Of a stretch of DNA of 64,000 bases, positions 23,484 to 36,730 are shown piece by piece. Within the stretch, counting starts at the first letter, position 1. Every line of letters starts with the position of its first letter. The DNA comes from Dillenia suffruticosa. Taxonomy: Eukaryota; Streptophyta; Magnoliopsida; Dilleniales; Dilleniaceae. The translations under genes and the position numbers were made by a program. Under the pieces are notes generated by a model. The model worked only from the letters and a program-made list of their open reading frames with translations, was not told the DNA's origin and made no database searches. The DNA lies in assembly GCA_033439265.1 (NCBI GenBank), contig JAVTVX010000027.1:12601001-12665000 (forward strand), in the 5' to 3' direction.

Positions 23484-23800
23484 TTAACACCGGAAAGATA
23501 TAGAAGGAAGATAATAAAGTTTTCAAAGGGGTAAAACCTTAAAACTTTAAACAACAACGACAAACTAAAAATTAAAACTTCCAAAAAAATTTTATTATTT
23601 CAAAAGAAATATTATCAATAAAGTTTTCAAAATAAAGAAACACCATAAATATTTATAAAGTTAATACAAACTCTAAAATTAAGAAATTAAAAAATTAAAA
23701 AATTAAAAAAGTAGAAAAATTAAAAAATTAATTAAAAAAAAAAAAACTTAAAAGGGTCAAAAAGTGGTTAAAAAGATTTTGGTAGCAAACATACACCACA
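23484..23800 (-). repeat. 3' LTR of the Gypsy fossil
   Basis: Shares an ordered series of words with 29546-29850 (CAGGAAAGATA-like start, TTTTCAAAATAAAGAAACAC, ATAAATATTTATA, AACTCTAAAATTA). A-rich and much diverged. Confidence 0.65.
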
Positions 23801-26064
23801 AAGTCTTCTTGAAATTCAGGGAAGTATCAAACATACACCACAAAGTCATCCAGAAATGGCTAATGATCTGAAATGATAGATTTTGGTACACCATATAAAT
23901 GTACTACTTCCTTAAAGAAAAATTGTGTCACATGTGAAGCATCCGAAGTCTTCTTGCACGGAATAAAGAACACCATTTTTGAAAACTTGTTGACAACAAC
24001 AAAAACAAAATCGATCCGACGTTGAGTGCGGGGTATCCATAGATAGATCTTCCCAGATAGGTTCAGGGACTGGTATGTGTAGCAATGACTCACGAACTTG
24101 GCCACGTCTCGCTTTAATTGAGGCCAATAATACCATTCCTCCAAATTGGATAGTCTTCTCTTGCCCCAAATGTTTACTCAAACCACCCCATGCAAGTCAT
24201 GAATTAATTTTTTCCTTAAAGAGTGTGGGGTATACACAATCGATTTCTCTTCAAGAGATACACATTGTGTTTATAAAAATTTTGAAAGGAGACCTTTCCT
24301 TGTATGTCCGCAAAGTTATCGTTATTAGCATATAGTTCCAAAGGATCTCAAAACCCATAACCTCATGACTCAAAGTCACTAACAAAGTTGCACGCCTACT
24401 CAAGGCATCGGCGGCTTTATTCTGGCTTCCCAACTTATGCTTCAACATGAAGGAAAATTGCTGCAAATAAGTAATCTACTTGGCATGTATCTTGTTAACA
24501 TTTTTCTAGTTGTTAATATACTTCAAAGCCTAGTGAACGGTATATAGAACAAACTGGTCTTGGATGAGATAGTGCTTTGAATTCCTTAAAGCCCAAGCAA
24601 TAGCATAAAGTTCTTGGTCGTAGGTTGACCATTATTGGCATTCTTCACTCAACTTCTCAATGAAATAAGCAGTCATCCCTCTTCCCCAACTCCAACTCCA
24701 CAAGCATCACATTCCACAACAAATAATTTATCAAAGCTGGGAAGTGCCAACACGGGGGGCTGTACACAACTTTTCTTTAATCAAGGTAAAACTTTTCTCC
24801 TGCTCAACACTTCATCTAAACTGGCCCCCTTTTTAAACAATCCGTTAAAGGCGCTACAATAGTGCTGAAATTGTGAATGAATCTCCTATAAATGGTAGCT
24901 AGGCCATGGAAATTTCGGACTTCAGATACTAACTTTGGTGTTGGCCAGTCTCAAATTGCCTTCACTTTCTCTTCATCTACTTGAATCCCTTCACGACTAA
25001 CTACGAATCCCAAGAAAATTAGGCTTGACTGCAAGAAATTACATTTCTTCAAATTAATATACAACTTATTCTCTTATAAAATAACCAAAACCTATCGCAA
25101 ATGCTCCAAGTGCTCGGCCTTATTAGTGCTGTAAAATAAAATATCATCAAAATAAACTATAACAAATTTATCAATAAATGGTTTCAGCACCTCATTCATC
25201 AACTGCATAAAATATGCTGGGAGCATTAGAGACTCTTCTTAGTCTCAAAAGATTTCTTCACTCATCTCTCGATCTGATTCGGATATGATGATACCCACTT
25301 TGCATATCATTCTTTGTGAAGACTGTCGCACCAAAAAGCTTATCAAACATATCCTCAAGGCGAGAAATTGGGAACCTGTACTACACCATGATCTTATTGA
25401 TTGCCTAGCTATCCATACACATTCGCTAGCTCCCAACCTTCTTTGGGGTTAATAAAGCATGTACTACACATGAAATCTTCCTGACTCGGACAAACCCCTT
25501 GTCAAGCAACTCCACCATTTGCTGTAGGATCTCACTCTCTTTAGAATTCATATGATAATGGGTAGATTTGGCAAAATAGCCCCAAGTACCAAATCAATGG
25601 CATGTTAGATATCTCTCATTAGAGGGAGTCCCACCGGGAGTTCATCAGACATTAGCTCCTGAAACTCGTTCAACAAATCACGAGAGATAAGGTAATTGTT
25701 CACCCATCCTTTTGAAACCGGTAAGTATTATTGTAAGTTGCATCCAAATCATACTGCCAAGGTCTACCAAACAATAAATAGCAAGCATCCACTATTTCAC
25801 ACATTATTTCATCCCTATAATATTTACCAATAGTTAACGGTACTCGACACCTTTCTATCACTCTAATTCCCTCTCCGTTTGCAATCCACAATGTTATAAC
25901 ATTAAGAATGTTTTTCAACAGGTAATTTCAAAACATCCATCAAGTCTCATGAAATAATATTTTCATAGCTACCATTATCTATAATTAACTCAAAAACATG
26001 ATTAGAATGTGTGCACCTCGTTCGAAACAGTACATTCCCACTACAAAAAAACACGGCATCGGGG

Positions 26065-26630
26065 ACAGATTTAGCGACAGAAATCTTAGAAAAATTCGTC
26101 GCTAAATATTTTAGTGACGGATTTGGCGACGATATTTTTTCGTCTCTAATACGACGTCGCAAAAGTTTAGCGATGGAAATATGATATTCGTCGCCAAATT
26201 AGCAACGAAAAATACTTCGTCCCAAGTTTTCGTGGCTAAATTAGCTACGGATTTTGTGACGGACTATAATTGCCTCGCTAACGTTAGCGACAGACAACGG
26301 AGTCCATCGCTAAACTCTGCGACGGACAGGGTTATCCGTCGCTGAATTTAGCGACGGACATTTACATCCGTCGCTGAATTTTGCGAGGGACAGATATATC
26401 CGTCGCTAAATTTTGGCGACGGACATCGGTATCCGTCGCAAAGCTCAGCGACGAATGCCTTGATCCGTCGCAAAAGTTAGCGACGGAGAGTCGTATCCGT
26501 CGCGAAACTCAGCGACGAATAGTCGTCTCCTTCGCTAATCTCGGTCAATATTTGGCGATGGAAATACTTATTCGTGGCTAACTTGATGACGAATTTGAAA
26601 ATCCTTTGGCGACGGACTTTGCTACGAATC
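26065..26630. repeat. Left subterminal hairpin array of the CACTA element
   Basis: Roughly 36-40 bp units, each an inverted pair such as AGCGACGGA, 7-9 bases, then ATCCGTCGC; most use the GACGGA form. These are the presumed binding sites of the TNPA-type protein in this superfamily. Confidence 0.85.
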
Positions 26631-27121
26631 TTTAAAATTTTTTAAAAAAAATTCCGTTTGTTTTAATGTCCAATTGAACAAACCCTGTGCAACCAACATT
26701 CAGATATTCAATCCAATTAAATCTGTGCAATAAAATTTAAATATCCAACATTGAAATATCCTTGTTTAGGAAAAAAAAACCTGTGCAACCAACATTCAAA
26801 TATCCAATTGAACAAAAAAATCCATCAGTCACTATCCAATCCAATATTATTCATATGCAACCAAATATTCCATTCATATGCAATGGAACCAAAAATCCAT
26901 CAATGTTTGGCCAACGAACTTCTATATAATAAATTTACAAATATTTCAATCCAACAAACATCCATCGAATAAGAGTTTGTGCATCGAACAAATTGTGAAT
27001 TAAATGAAAGTGAAACAAATGTAAATAGTCTAATGTCCAACATCAAAGATAATAATAACAAAATAAATATCGTCCAATATCTATCCAAGAACAATATGTG
27101 AATAATATCGAACAAACAAAC

Positions 27122-27196
27122 ATCTGAAATCTGGTCGCATAGCTTGTCCGGGTGACCCTCGTTAACAGACTCAGAGGTGAAGAGGAAGGTATCCAT
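27122..27196 (-). pseudogene. Captured 5' fragment of an S-adenosylmethionine synthetase gene
   Basis: Minus-strand ATG at 27194-27196 opens 25 codons, [20 protein letters not shown] followed by DQISD, identical to the N-terminus of plant SAM synthetase, the enzyme that makes S-adenosylmethionine from methionine and ATP. After residue 25 the match stops and the frame runs into unrelated sequence, so this is a fragment without catalytic residues. Just upstream on the same strand a TTGTGCTGTGCAG acceptor-like site (near 27230) resembles the end of the leader intron usual in these genes, which suggests capture from genomic DNA. A 22 bp tandem duplication overlaps the start codon. It lies wholly inside the CACTA element. 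Confidence 0.88.
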
Positions 27197-27225
27197 TGCT
27201 GCAGAGGAAGGTATCTATTGCTGCA
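27182..27225 (-). repeat. 22 bp tandem duplication across the captured start codon
   Basis: 27182-27203 and 27204-27225 differ at one base; one copy has the ATG of the SAM synthetase fragment, the other reads ATA. The duplication may be from the donor gene or may have arisen during capture. Confidence 0.85.
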
Positions 27226-28779
27226 GAGCTGCACAGCACAAGCAAAGGTAAACACTTTATTATACAAGCATTTAGTGGCGAATGAATCTCTTGTTGTGAA
27301 AAGTCAGACGAACCTCATCGGATCCTCTAGAATAAAGAACATCTTAAAAGAACATGCTTATTCCTCAATAGCGATGAAGATGCCTTGTAATGAATTCCTA
27401 TCGTGGGCAACTCCGGAGAATCAGATTTCAAGGTGGTCTTATAATGTTGAATGGATCAACATTATTGAGTAGAAGAACAAGAACATTGTAACAGGAGTAT
27501 TTTACCTTTTCCCCATACTTCAGTTACTCATCTCTATACCTTAAGTTCATCATAGCATTTCCTGGAGTAGGCTTATCAACGCAAATAGAGAAGCGCCAAA
27601 TGAGAAACACAAGAAAAGCATCCAGTTCAGCTTCACATTGAAATAATAATCCAGGCTAATCCCAATACAAGAAGATGAAGAAAAGTAAAATGCCAGAAAA
27701 AAGGAGCCAGATTACTCATAAAAGGAGAGTAACAAGATAATGAAATAAGCCCGCCCAATAAGTGAAAAATAACAAACAAGTCAAAGTAGAGATTTTGAAC
27801 CCAACCCTTTGGGGGTTTGTGGTGACAAAACAATACATTAGTGGTTCAAATAATCCCCCTTCTTCTCCAATTAGAAAAGGAAAAGAACAAAGTTAATCAG
27901 AGAAGGAAAAAATAGTCATGATAGATACCTTCATTAAATTGAACACTTTTACCAACTATTCTTTCAGCATTGCCAACACCTCAATATCCAATCTTGCTGC
28001 ATCAACTTGATTAACTCTATAAATCAAAACTGGGATAGTTAACTGCTGAAAATTGTTGAAAGAAATTGTAGTTTGGAGAATCTAAAATATTGATCCCAAA
28101 GCAACTTGCAAGGAAAAATTTCTACCATGGGGATCTAATGCATGTGTAATTAAGCATGGGCACACAAAGAAAAATCCTCATAAATGCACATAGAGAAGCA
28201 TGTACACGGGAAAATAGTGACCACCTAGATAAATATTGAAGAGGTAAAAGAAAGATCGGATAATCTTAAATTCAACTAACTGTATTTATCAATGAAAGGA
28301 ACAAGTGATTTCCTTAAATATAAAATGACATAGTTCAAATGCGAAGTAAAACTCCATCCAAGAGTTCTCGTGTTTGTTTTAAAGACAATTTGCGATGGAA
28401 GTTTGCCTATGAAATAAAAAAGAGAAAAAAATTCTCCAAGTCTAAACCTTGTAACCATTCGCTACCTTGAGAATTTGATCCACATACTTTAGATTGCAAA
28501 CCTAGCATAATTATGGAAAAATAAAAAGAATCTATATTCTTTTTCCCGGACAAATCTACACAAAGATCGAGAGTTTCGTAGTGATTGAAAAAAAATTACT
28601 TTTTAGAGATTGATTATATATTATTTATTGTTGAAAATTATTTATTTAGTGAAATTTGTAATATTCACTATATATTAAACTCCATTTTGTTAGTAAAAAA
28701 GAGAGATACGGTTCAAAATAATTCGTAATAGAGTACAGAAGAAATTTAGCTATGAAATTAGCCATTAATTTTGAAATAC

Positions 28780-29185
28780 AAGTCATGATTTTGCGATGAA
28801 TTTAGCTACAAAATTTTATTTGTGGCTATTTAGTGATGATTTTAGCTATGAAAATGGAAGTGAGTTCGTTATTAGCCACGAAAATAGCGACGAATAACTT
28901 TTGTGGCTAATTACTGATGAAATTTCCGACGAACAATTTTTTCGTAGCAAAATTTAGCCACGAAATTTCTATTCCTGGCTAAGTGGTGACGAATTTTGCC
29001 ACGAAAAAGTTTTCGTGGCCAATTACCGACGAATTTAGTCACAAATATTTTATTCGTCTCTAATTTGGAGACAAATAATTTCTGTTACGAATTTCGTTGG
29101 AAAAGGGCGACGAAAAAAAATGCCGTCGCTAATGTCGTCGCCAATTAGCGATGAAACTATTTCATCGCTAAAATCCATCGCTAAT
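28780..29185. repeat. Right subterminal hairpin array of the CACTA element
   Basis: Same design as the left array but with GACGAA, CCACGAA and other variants prevailing, and more diverged (for example GCCACGAAAATAGCGACGAA). Confidence 0.8.
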
Positions 29186-29545
29186 CCCGTGTTATTTTGT
29201 AGTGTCCGTTATGTATCATCTTGCTTAGGGCCCAACAACACCTTTCTAACCATCAGAGTTTGCACATCTTCGTTTAAAGAATTATCCTCGTTGGTCTAAA
29301 CCCTATGAGATTGTTGGGGTAATACAGGATTGATGTGAGGTCCCTGAGCAATTCTCCTGGTGCGACCTTCATCTCCTATTGATTTCCCTGCAACGTCTGC
29401 AGTTCTGTTTTTGCCTACTCCATTCGAATGGATAGAGTTTGGACTGCAGTTGTCATGATTCGCATCTCTCTGAGTACGTAAAAAAGAGTACTACCTTCAC
29501 TGCTCTGGTTGGCCATCGTAAGGAAAAGCCTTGACTCTGATACCA

Positions 29546-29880
29546 TCTAATACAGGAAAGATAGAAGAAAGACAATAGGTTTGCAAATGGATAAAACTCT
29601 AGAACTTTCAAAGAGAATTATTATTTAAAAAAAATAGTATAAATGAAGTCTCCAAAATAAAGAAACACTATAAATATTTATATAATCAATACGAACTCTA
29701 AAATTAGGAAACTAAAAAAAGTAGGAAACGAGAAAAATTAAGAAATTAGATAAATTAGAAAATCAGAGAAGTTATGAAACTAATTAAAAAGACTTGAAAA
29801 AGTCGAAAAGTGATAAAATGATCAAAAGTTTACGGATTCCTTTTCTTTTCTTGGACTGATCCCACATAACTCAATAATTA
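29546..29880 (-). repeat. 5' LTR of the Gypsy fossil
   Basis: Adjacent to the primer binding site (29533-29545) and similar to 23484-23800. The far end was not determined. Confidence 0.65.
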
Positions 29881-31320
29881 TCTAAAACCTATTCCATATC
29901 AATAAAACATTATGCAATAATGTTGTCAAGTAAGGACAATATTTCCTTAAATTATAATTAAACTGGAAGACATTTTCCTTTTGATATTGTAATTTATTCC
30001 TTATTAAAAGATAGATTTTAGTTCAATTACTCTGCCTAGGATCCAATGACGACTACCCAATATATGCCACGGGCATGTGTAGGGATGATGTCAAATTAAT
30101 TTAAGCTAAAGTAATTTAATTGGTAAATAAATTCTAAAACATGGAATCAAAATAAAATTCATGTAATAATGAATTATAATTCAATTGATACCATTTAATT
30201 TTTTTTTTTAAAAATTTGGAATATGAATTTCTCTTGTGTATAAAAAAATAAATAAATTCTTTGTTTTATTAAAAACTATATTTAATATAATCTTGAGGAG
30301 TACTTTTATGGATAAAACCTAAGATAAGCCACAAGGATTTTCATCGATTTTTTTGTAAGATTTTGTTTTAGATCGATAGGTGTCCGAATTTATATTTTAA
30401 TTAATTCGATTTAAAATTTATTGAACTTAATTTAAGAGATTACTTTCTAAACGTAATTTTTTTTTATTTTCATGTTTTGAAATTTGAAATTTGATTAAGA
30501 AATTTAATACCCTAATCGATTAGATATATATATATATATATATATTAAAGATTTGAAAGGGAAATATAAGCAGAGAAAGGATAATGAATGCAACCATCCA
30601 AATAAGTGTCGACAAATCCCTCGTTGACTTACTTTTTTTTTCACAAAAACGCAACATTCAAGTGCTCCAATTATTGTAATGCATGGAAGGCATTGCTTCC
30701 GGCATTCATTCAACCACAAGCTTGAACAGTTGCCTGGCTCCAAACATCACATCCCCCCGTTGCCTTCTCCAATCCCTCACATGCTGAACATGCAAACCAT
30801 AACCTCCCTCTTGACTTATGAAAGTTCAATTGTTTGTTTTTTATTAAGAGTTAAAAAAATTATTATTTATAGAAACCACCAAGATCATTACATCTCTAAT
30901 TTGGTCGATTAAAGAAATCCACCTTAATCACAAGTTATCTATAATTTGGAATAAATGAATTATTTATTAATATACATCATTGGAGTGCTTTCTATAATCG
31001 ATAATTTGGTCCATTGGAGCGCTTTCTATCTAAACTTTCTCAGATTCAATGTCTAAACAAAACATAATTAGATAATAAGCCACCATGTTACTGTAATTTG
31101 AAATACAAAACTCCATTGACATTGTTAAAGTCACCTCCTGAAAAAGTAATGATCATGAAAATCTACAACTATGCTATTCCATGACTACTTATCACACTAC
31201 CTGTCTATGGCTCTTTTATGGTCTGATTTTGCCACAAGAGTAAGAAAGCTGTTCATAGGCCAAATAGAGCACATAAAAAAGTTTCTTGCCAAATTCTTGA
31301 AACGTGGGATGGATCACGAT
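29881..31320. other. AT-rich intergenic region with a (TA)n tract
   Basis: A (TA)11 microsatellite lies at 30523-30544. Bases 30590-30800 have balanced composition and a 79-residue minus-strand frame without a known family. Nothing else supported. Confidence 0.4.
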
Positions 31321-32603
31321 TAGATCTCTAAATTTAAAAAAAAAAAAAAAAACTAAAAACTAAATACTCAAATTTTGAGAAATACAAAAAATTGATAAAT
31401 ATCGTTGCATTAATCATTAAATGAAGAGTTAATATAATGTGACGTGTAACATAAAATGATAATTATTGATAATCATTCATGTTACATAAGTGAATTGTTG
31501 ATGCAGTGTACACACTAATTCCGCATCATCAAAATTTAATTTTAAAAATATTAATTTTTTTGATTAATATAATTAATTTTAAATTAATTTTTTATTAATT
31601 AATTTTAATTCTCTCTCATCTCTTCCACCCTCTTTGGATAACACCTCCTTATTTGTGAAATCGTGCATCTTAGACGCTTCAATCTCCATCTTTTTTCATT
31701 TTTTGTTTTTATGGTTTTCTTTGATTTCACACTCAAACAACAATTACTGAGTTCGAAAGCGTGAATCATTGTTTTTTTTTTGCCAATCACTTCATTCAAT
31801 CCATAATTGACTAAAATGGATTTTATAGACAATAGGGGAAATCGAGGGCAGAATGATTTGATAATAATAAAGTGGCCAAATCGAAAATAGAGATGGTGAA
31901 TTTGAGATGAATCAAATTATAGCCAAGGTGAATTTAAAATGGAGAAGTCAAAGCAGTGGTAGAATCTGGAACAGAGACAATTGTGAATGGTGCAAATAAA
32001 GGTTGTGTAGAAGAATATTATAGAAATAGGCGGTGATGACCAATGAATTGAGGTCGTACAAAGCTTTCTCCTTCTTAATTGAGCCCCAAATCATGAGATT
32101 TCTAGGTTTTAGTTACCTTCTCCCTTCGTCTGCCATTAATTTCAACGAAAAGCTTCATCTACTGCCGTTTCGCATCTTCTTTGTTTAACCAAGTTTGAGT
32201 CACCACTTCACCACTTTGATTGCTGTCTTCATCATCGCCGACAATGGCCATTAGTTGACGATTGTCAACTTTTCCTATTCTTTGCCTTCGGGTTGTGTTC
32301 TTCAAATTCTTTGCCTTGGAAATAGCTATTTCCACCTTAATTCATTTGTAGTCCTTGATTTCAATTCCTCCGTCGTTCCCCTAGTTTGCTTCGGCATCTC
32401 TACCTTCAAATTTTGTACATTCATCATCACTGCCTTGAATCGCCATCATCTTCACTGTCTCCGCCATTCATCTTAGTTGCCATAGAGTCTTCTCCACCCA
32501 ATCGCCATTGCAATTCATTGTCTGTGCCATTTATCATTACCGCTGCTGACTAGTTGTTACAGATCTCGAAAAAGTCATAGAAGCCATTGAGCATACCATA
32601 GTA

Positions 32604-34830
32604 TGTCATACACCGACCTTCAAATTAAGTACGTAAAAACCACCGCATTATCTTAGAATACAAGTAAGCCCGACTCGTATATCAAAATACCTTAAGGCAT
32701 TTATTGATATCTAACTATTTTTCAAAATAATTCAACAAATCCAAATAAGTCAACATACATTTATTACACAACCAAAGGATCGGACCGGTCTAGTCCTATT
32801 CAAAATATATATGTGTAAGAGTAACTCGGCCATCCAAAACCAAATACATGCATAGTGCCAACCTGGCTATTCCAATCAAATCCATAGAAAATAAAATAAG
32901 CCTCATATTTAAGGGATCCGAACCAACTCAATTAAAAATAATTCTCAAATAAATTTTCAGTTAATTAAATAAGTTTTCAATATATGCATTCAAAACCAAA
33001 CAAAATTTAAAGTCTAGAATCAGTAAAGATAATATTTAAGATAGTTTTTCAAAAATAGTTACAACCAATACCTCTATAACAGTTTACTAATATCTCAAAA
33101 TATAATCAAAAGAAATCGATACCTGAAAAACTCATCAAACTATTTTTGGTCCGACTCAAGGCAAAGGCTAACCCCTAAACTAGACATCCTATATAAAAAA
33201 ATAAAAATGAGATGAGAGGAATGAATATAAATAGTACTCAATGAGTAGAATTACATATTATACAATGAATGATGGATAAGTGTAGACATGCCAAATAGTA
33301 TTTTCAAATTCTTTTTCAACGTAATCAAATATATCAATAGTTATAATAAAAGTTAAGATTTTCAATTAAATCCAATCATCATGATTAGATAAAATTTTAT
33401 GCATCCAATGTAATTTACATTTTTTTCAAACAAAGGGCAACCAAAATTATTGTTCCCGATAAAAATCTACCATGACCTAGAACGGGATCACCAAGAGTTT
33501 TTAGAAATTTAAATTCACAAATACCCCCATCCTTGGCGTTGGATGTTGTGTTTCATTGGTGATACAACCAATTATCTCACGACCTTATTTATAACATTTG
33601 TCCATTAAGGCATCACACGTGCACAGCTACCTCTCATGATCAACTAATCCAATTGCATCACTCTGTCAGGTAACGCCGTAGAAGGAAATGACTAGTCATT
33701 TAATAAAGATTTAGACTGTTAGTCCAATCCAATTATATACACCATTTCACGAGGTTCACAAATCCATTTCATATGCCAAATTTAATTCAACAATTTATCA
33801 AGTCAAGTCATACTCAATATATCGTATAAAATATGACAGACTATTCATTTATAACAAATTGGATGCATAAATATATTAAATTTACATATAGGGACATTTC
33901 ACATCCACAAAACATTTCAAACTCATTTTAAAAAAATTAAGTAAAATATTTTACTCATTTAAAATATAATATATAATTCACTCAACTCTTGAGAGGGTAT
34001 CTACTCCCAAAATTCCAACCAAATAAGAATTATTTCTCTTTTAACCTTTCCAATACCTTAACTTAATTCATTGGTCATTACTTAATAATTAGATTTAAAT
34101 TTGGTATTAGGATTAATTGGTATCCTATTACCAATTTTTATGAACAATAATTCACATAAAATTGATATATTATCATAAATCACTTGAGGAAAGTGTCTTA
34201 TCTCAACTTATGTAACAAATTTCATCACCAATTCCATCCCAACAAAACCAAATTTTTGTGACTCTACACAAATTTCCAAAAATTATTTAAATTATCAATA
34301 CAACCATAAATAACTCAACGATATGTTAGGAAGGTATTATTATTTTGATTTGAGACAACAATCTTATCCAACACCTAAATTCTCAAATATCTAGATTTTC
34401 TCTCTCTAAAATTTTATAGATTTTTCACTAGAGTTTTGTTCTAGGGTTGATATATTTAGGTGTTTGGAAGTTTCAACAATTAATTTTAGATATGGTTTGA
34501 ATGAATTCTAGGAAGAGAAAGAGAGAGCTTGGCAGAGTAGGAAAGAGTTGGGTCTCGGGTAATAGGGGAAGAAGAAAAGAGGGGAAGGGGAGAAGAGAGA
34601 CAAAAAAAAAAGAAAAAAGAAAAAAAAAGGGAGAGGGAAATAGCACGTAGGGGAGGGGAGAATGGGGATAAGGTGGTGTTGGTAGGCTTCTCTTGTGTCT
34701 CTCATCTCTTTTCTTGGTTTTTTTTTCTTCCTTTTTTGTCGATGTTACTCGGTACACGAGCCGCACTCGAAGGATGCATGTGACCCGCACTTAGGCAATG
34801 AGTTACCCAATGCCATCACCTAGCCACGAT
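32604..34830. repeat. Probable solo or terminal LTR of a large LTR retroelement
   Basis: Starts TGTCATACACCGACC and has the layout of a long plant Gypsy LTR: AT-rich body, no frame, then purine-rich 34500-34700. No matching partner in the window. A fossil of uncertain limits and orientation. Confidence 0.35.
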
Positions 34831-36730
34831 CAAGTAGAGGAATCTAGAAGGATTTAAGACTCCCAAAAAGCCTAAAATACATAGGAATGCTCCAAAAAAG
34901 TGAGACAAATCAAGCAATGGCTCATGGAATACAAGCCATAGAGCCACATGCCAAGGAGTCCTACTCAGACATGATTTCTTCAGGGGCCCGAAGCAGTTGC
35001 AATACAAAGGAGAATTTGACTTGAACAATCGAGATGATTAAGGAAATGACTATAGAAAACCAAAAATCAGGTGAATTGGATAAGATCTACTTAGTGGAGT
35101 CGAAAATCTTAGCGAAGTAGGGACAAGGTCTTATACAGATTCGAATTCTTCAGAAACTCCAGGCAAATGTAATGTGAATGAAGTTTTGACCCAAGAACTA
35201 AAGTAGAATGAGGAAATGGCTTACGAAATCTATAAATCATGAAGAGAGGATGAGAATTGCCTAGGGAACCAGATTCTTATTGGAGGAACCAATACCAACG
35301 CCAAACAAATTGATTAGTCCCTGGGAAAAAGTGTGCGAGGTATTCCAGAGTCCTAGAGGAAGATGAGAATATGCTAATATGCTAAATCATGGGTAGAAAG
35401 GGGAACCAACTGAGCACTAAAGACATGAAGAGCAACCCTAGTTCGCATGAGCATTTGGGCGAGGAACTATGCTCTGTGACCATCAAGCTTAACCAGGAGC
35501 TGAACAGCGTTAATGGACAAGTCCTAGTCCAACTTGGTGACCTAAAGACACTAGACAATGAGGAAGAACATATGGAGACAGACCTAAGAGAAGCCGTAGC
35601 TTAAGAGAATATGGAACATGTACCAAGACTCAAGGGAGTTCAACCTCAAGGCCAAGAGCTTAAGGGCTCATGCATAAGAGTCCTAAGTCAACTAAGATTC
35701 TTAAGAGATTCAGGATAAGCAAAAGTTGTTTTCAAGATCTGAGAACTAGGTTCGACTCATGAAGATTCCGATTTGGATCCGCAAGTCCAACCTGAGCTAA
35801 GCCAAGCCCTAGCCGAACCAAATTTCTTAAGGTGCTCCAAGCAAAGTACCACGATTGATAAAAGTGATTCGAGCAATCAACTTAACTCTGAAAATGGCTT
35901 AAAGAAATAAAAAATCAGGCAGAAAGAAGAATAGTGTTCCGATGAAGTTCAAAACCACCCTAAGTTAGGTGAGCAAACTCTAACTAAGGGAATAAAGTAT
36001 AGGTTGATTAGAGTTCTAAATCCTGAAGTTGTTCCAAGTCAACAAGAAGTCATGAAGGAGAAAGAAGTCCTAAGGCAACAAAGAGTCTAAGAGGAGCAAG
36101 GAGTTCCAATACCACAAAGAGTCTTACATGAGCAATAAGTTCTACCTAAGTTAGGAGACCTTAAACAATGCAAAGTCTTATCTGTGAAGAAGTCAAAAAA
36201 GTTGAGAAGTCTTAATTCAAGTAAAGTTTATCAAGAGAACAGTTGACTTCAACTAGAAGTTTAGCATCCAAGTCCTAGTGCGACACTCCAAGAACAAGAC
36301 AAGTTAGACTAGGAGTTGTATTTTAGTATTTTGGTCTTAGTAAGGGATTAGAAATGATAATATTTGATTTAAATTCAGATCTAGATCTGAATTGGGTCTT
36401 AGAGTCAATATAATTTAGTTCTATAAATATCTAAAGAGACCAATTGTAATAATCAAGCTTTTGAGTATATTTCTTTAATATACCATCAAGTTAAGTTCTT
36501 CCTTCAAGGACTTTTCTTATGAGCGTGAAGGAGACTTGTTTTTCCTAGTATTATACTACCTTTCGAGAGATCCCTGAGGTGTAGAAAAGTGAGGTTTTCA
36601 ATTAAGTCATGAGTGAGAGAGAAAGAGATAACTACCTAACCCTAAACCTAACCCCTAATCCATTCGTCAAAGCTATCCTTTCGTATGACATAGGTGCTAC
36701 GAGTAGAATTTGCACTCCATATCACCCTTC
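34831..36730 (+). repeat. LTR-like sequence of an unclassified retroelement
   Basis: Bases 36330-36600 read like the end of a plant LTR: a TATAAATAT promoter word near 36421, ATCAAGCTTTTGAGTATAT, then a leader. 34831-36300 is non-coding with repeated AAGTCCTAAG-type words. No gag or pol domain seen. A fossil; limits uncertain. Confidence 0.3.

Larger units (their letters stand above)
26039..29204. mobile_element. Non-autonomous CACTA (En/Spm) element, 3,166 bp
   Basis: The left end is CACTACAAAAAAACACGG; the right end, reverse complemented, is CACTACAAAATAACACGG: 18 bp termini with one mismatch. The element is flanked by TCC on both sides (26036-26038 and 29205-29207), the 3 bp target duplication of CACTA elements. 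Subterminal arrays of GCGACGRA/TYCGTCGC hairpins occupy about 26065-26630 and 28780-29185. The interior has no transposase gene; it is AT-rich filler plus a captured SAM synthetase piece. It sits inside the Gypsy fossil and is therefore younger than it. Termini are nearly perfect, so movement was fairly recent in evolutionary terms. Confidence 0.93.
23484..29880 (-). mobile_element. Ty3/Gypsy fossil, minus strand, carrying a nested CACTA element
   Basis: Related LTR sequences lie at both ends (about 23484-23800 and from 29546 to at least 29850). Next to the right one is a primer binding site complementary to initiator tRNA-Met (29533-29545 on the minus strand). Leftwards come a gag-like start, a protease block (LIIDNGSYENIIS), reverse transcriptase remnants, RNase H ([20 protein letters not shown]) and integrase (WYYWPQLKRDVAKFVSHC; FFIPCKKTSDASHV). 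The order protease-RT-RH-IN is that of Gypsy. It is an old fossil with many breaks and diverged LTRs. Bases 26039-29204 are the CACTA insertion. The outer right border is uncertain and may reach about 30090. Confidence 0.85.

Noticed and set aside
36634-36658. Telomere-like CCTAACCCTAAACCTAACCC
   Set aside because: Only three imperfect units inside LTR-like sequence; too short for an interstitial telomere array.
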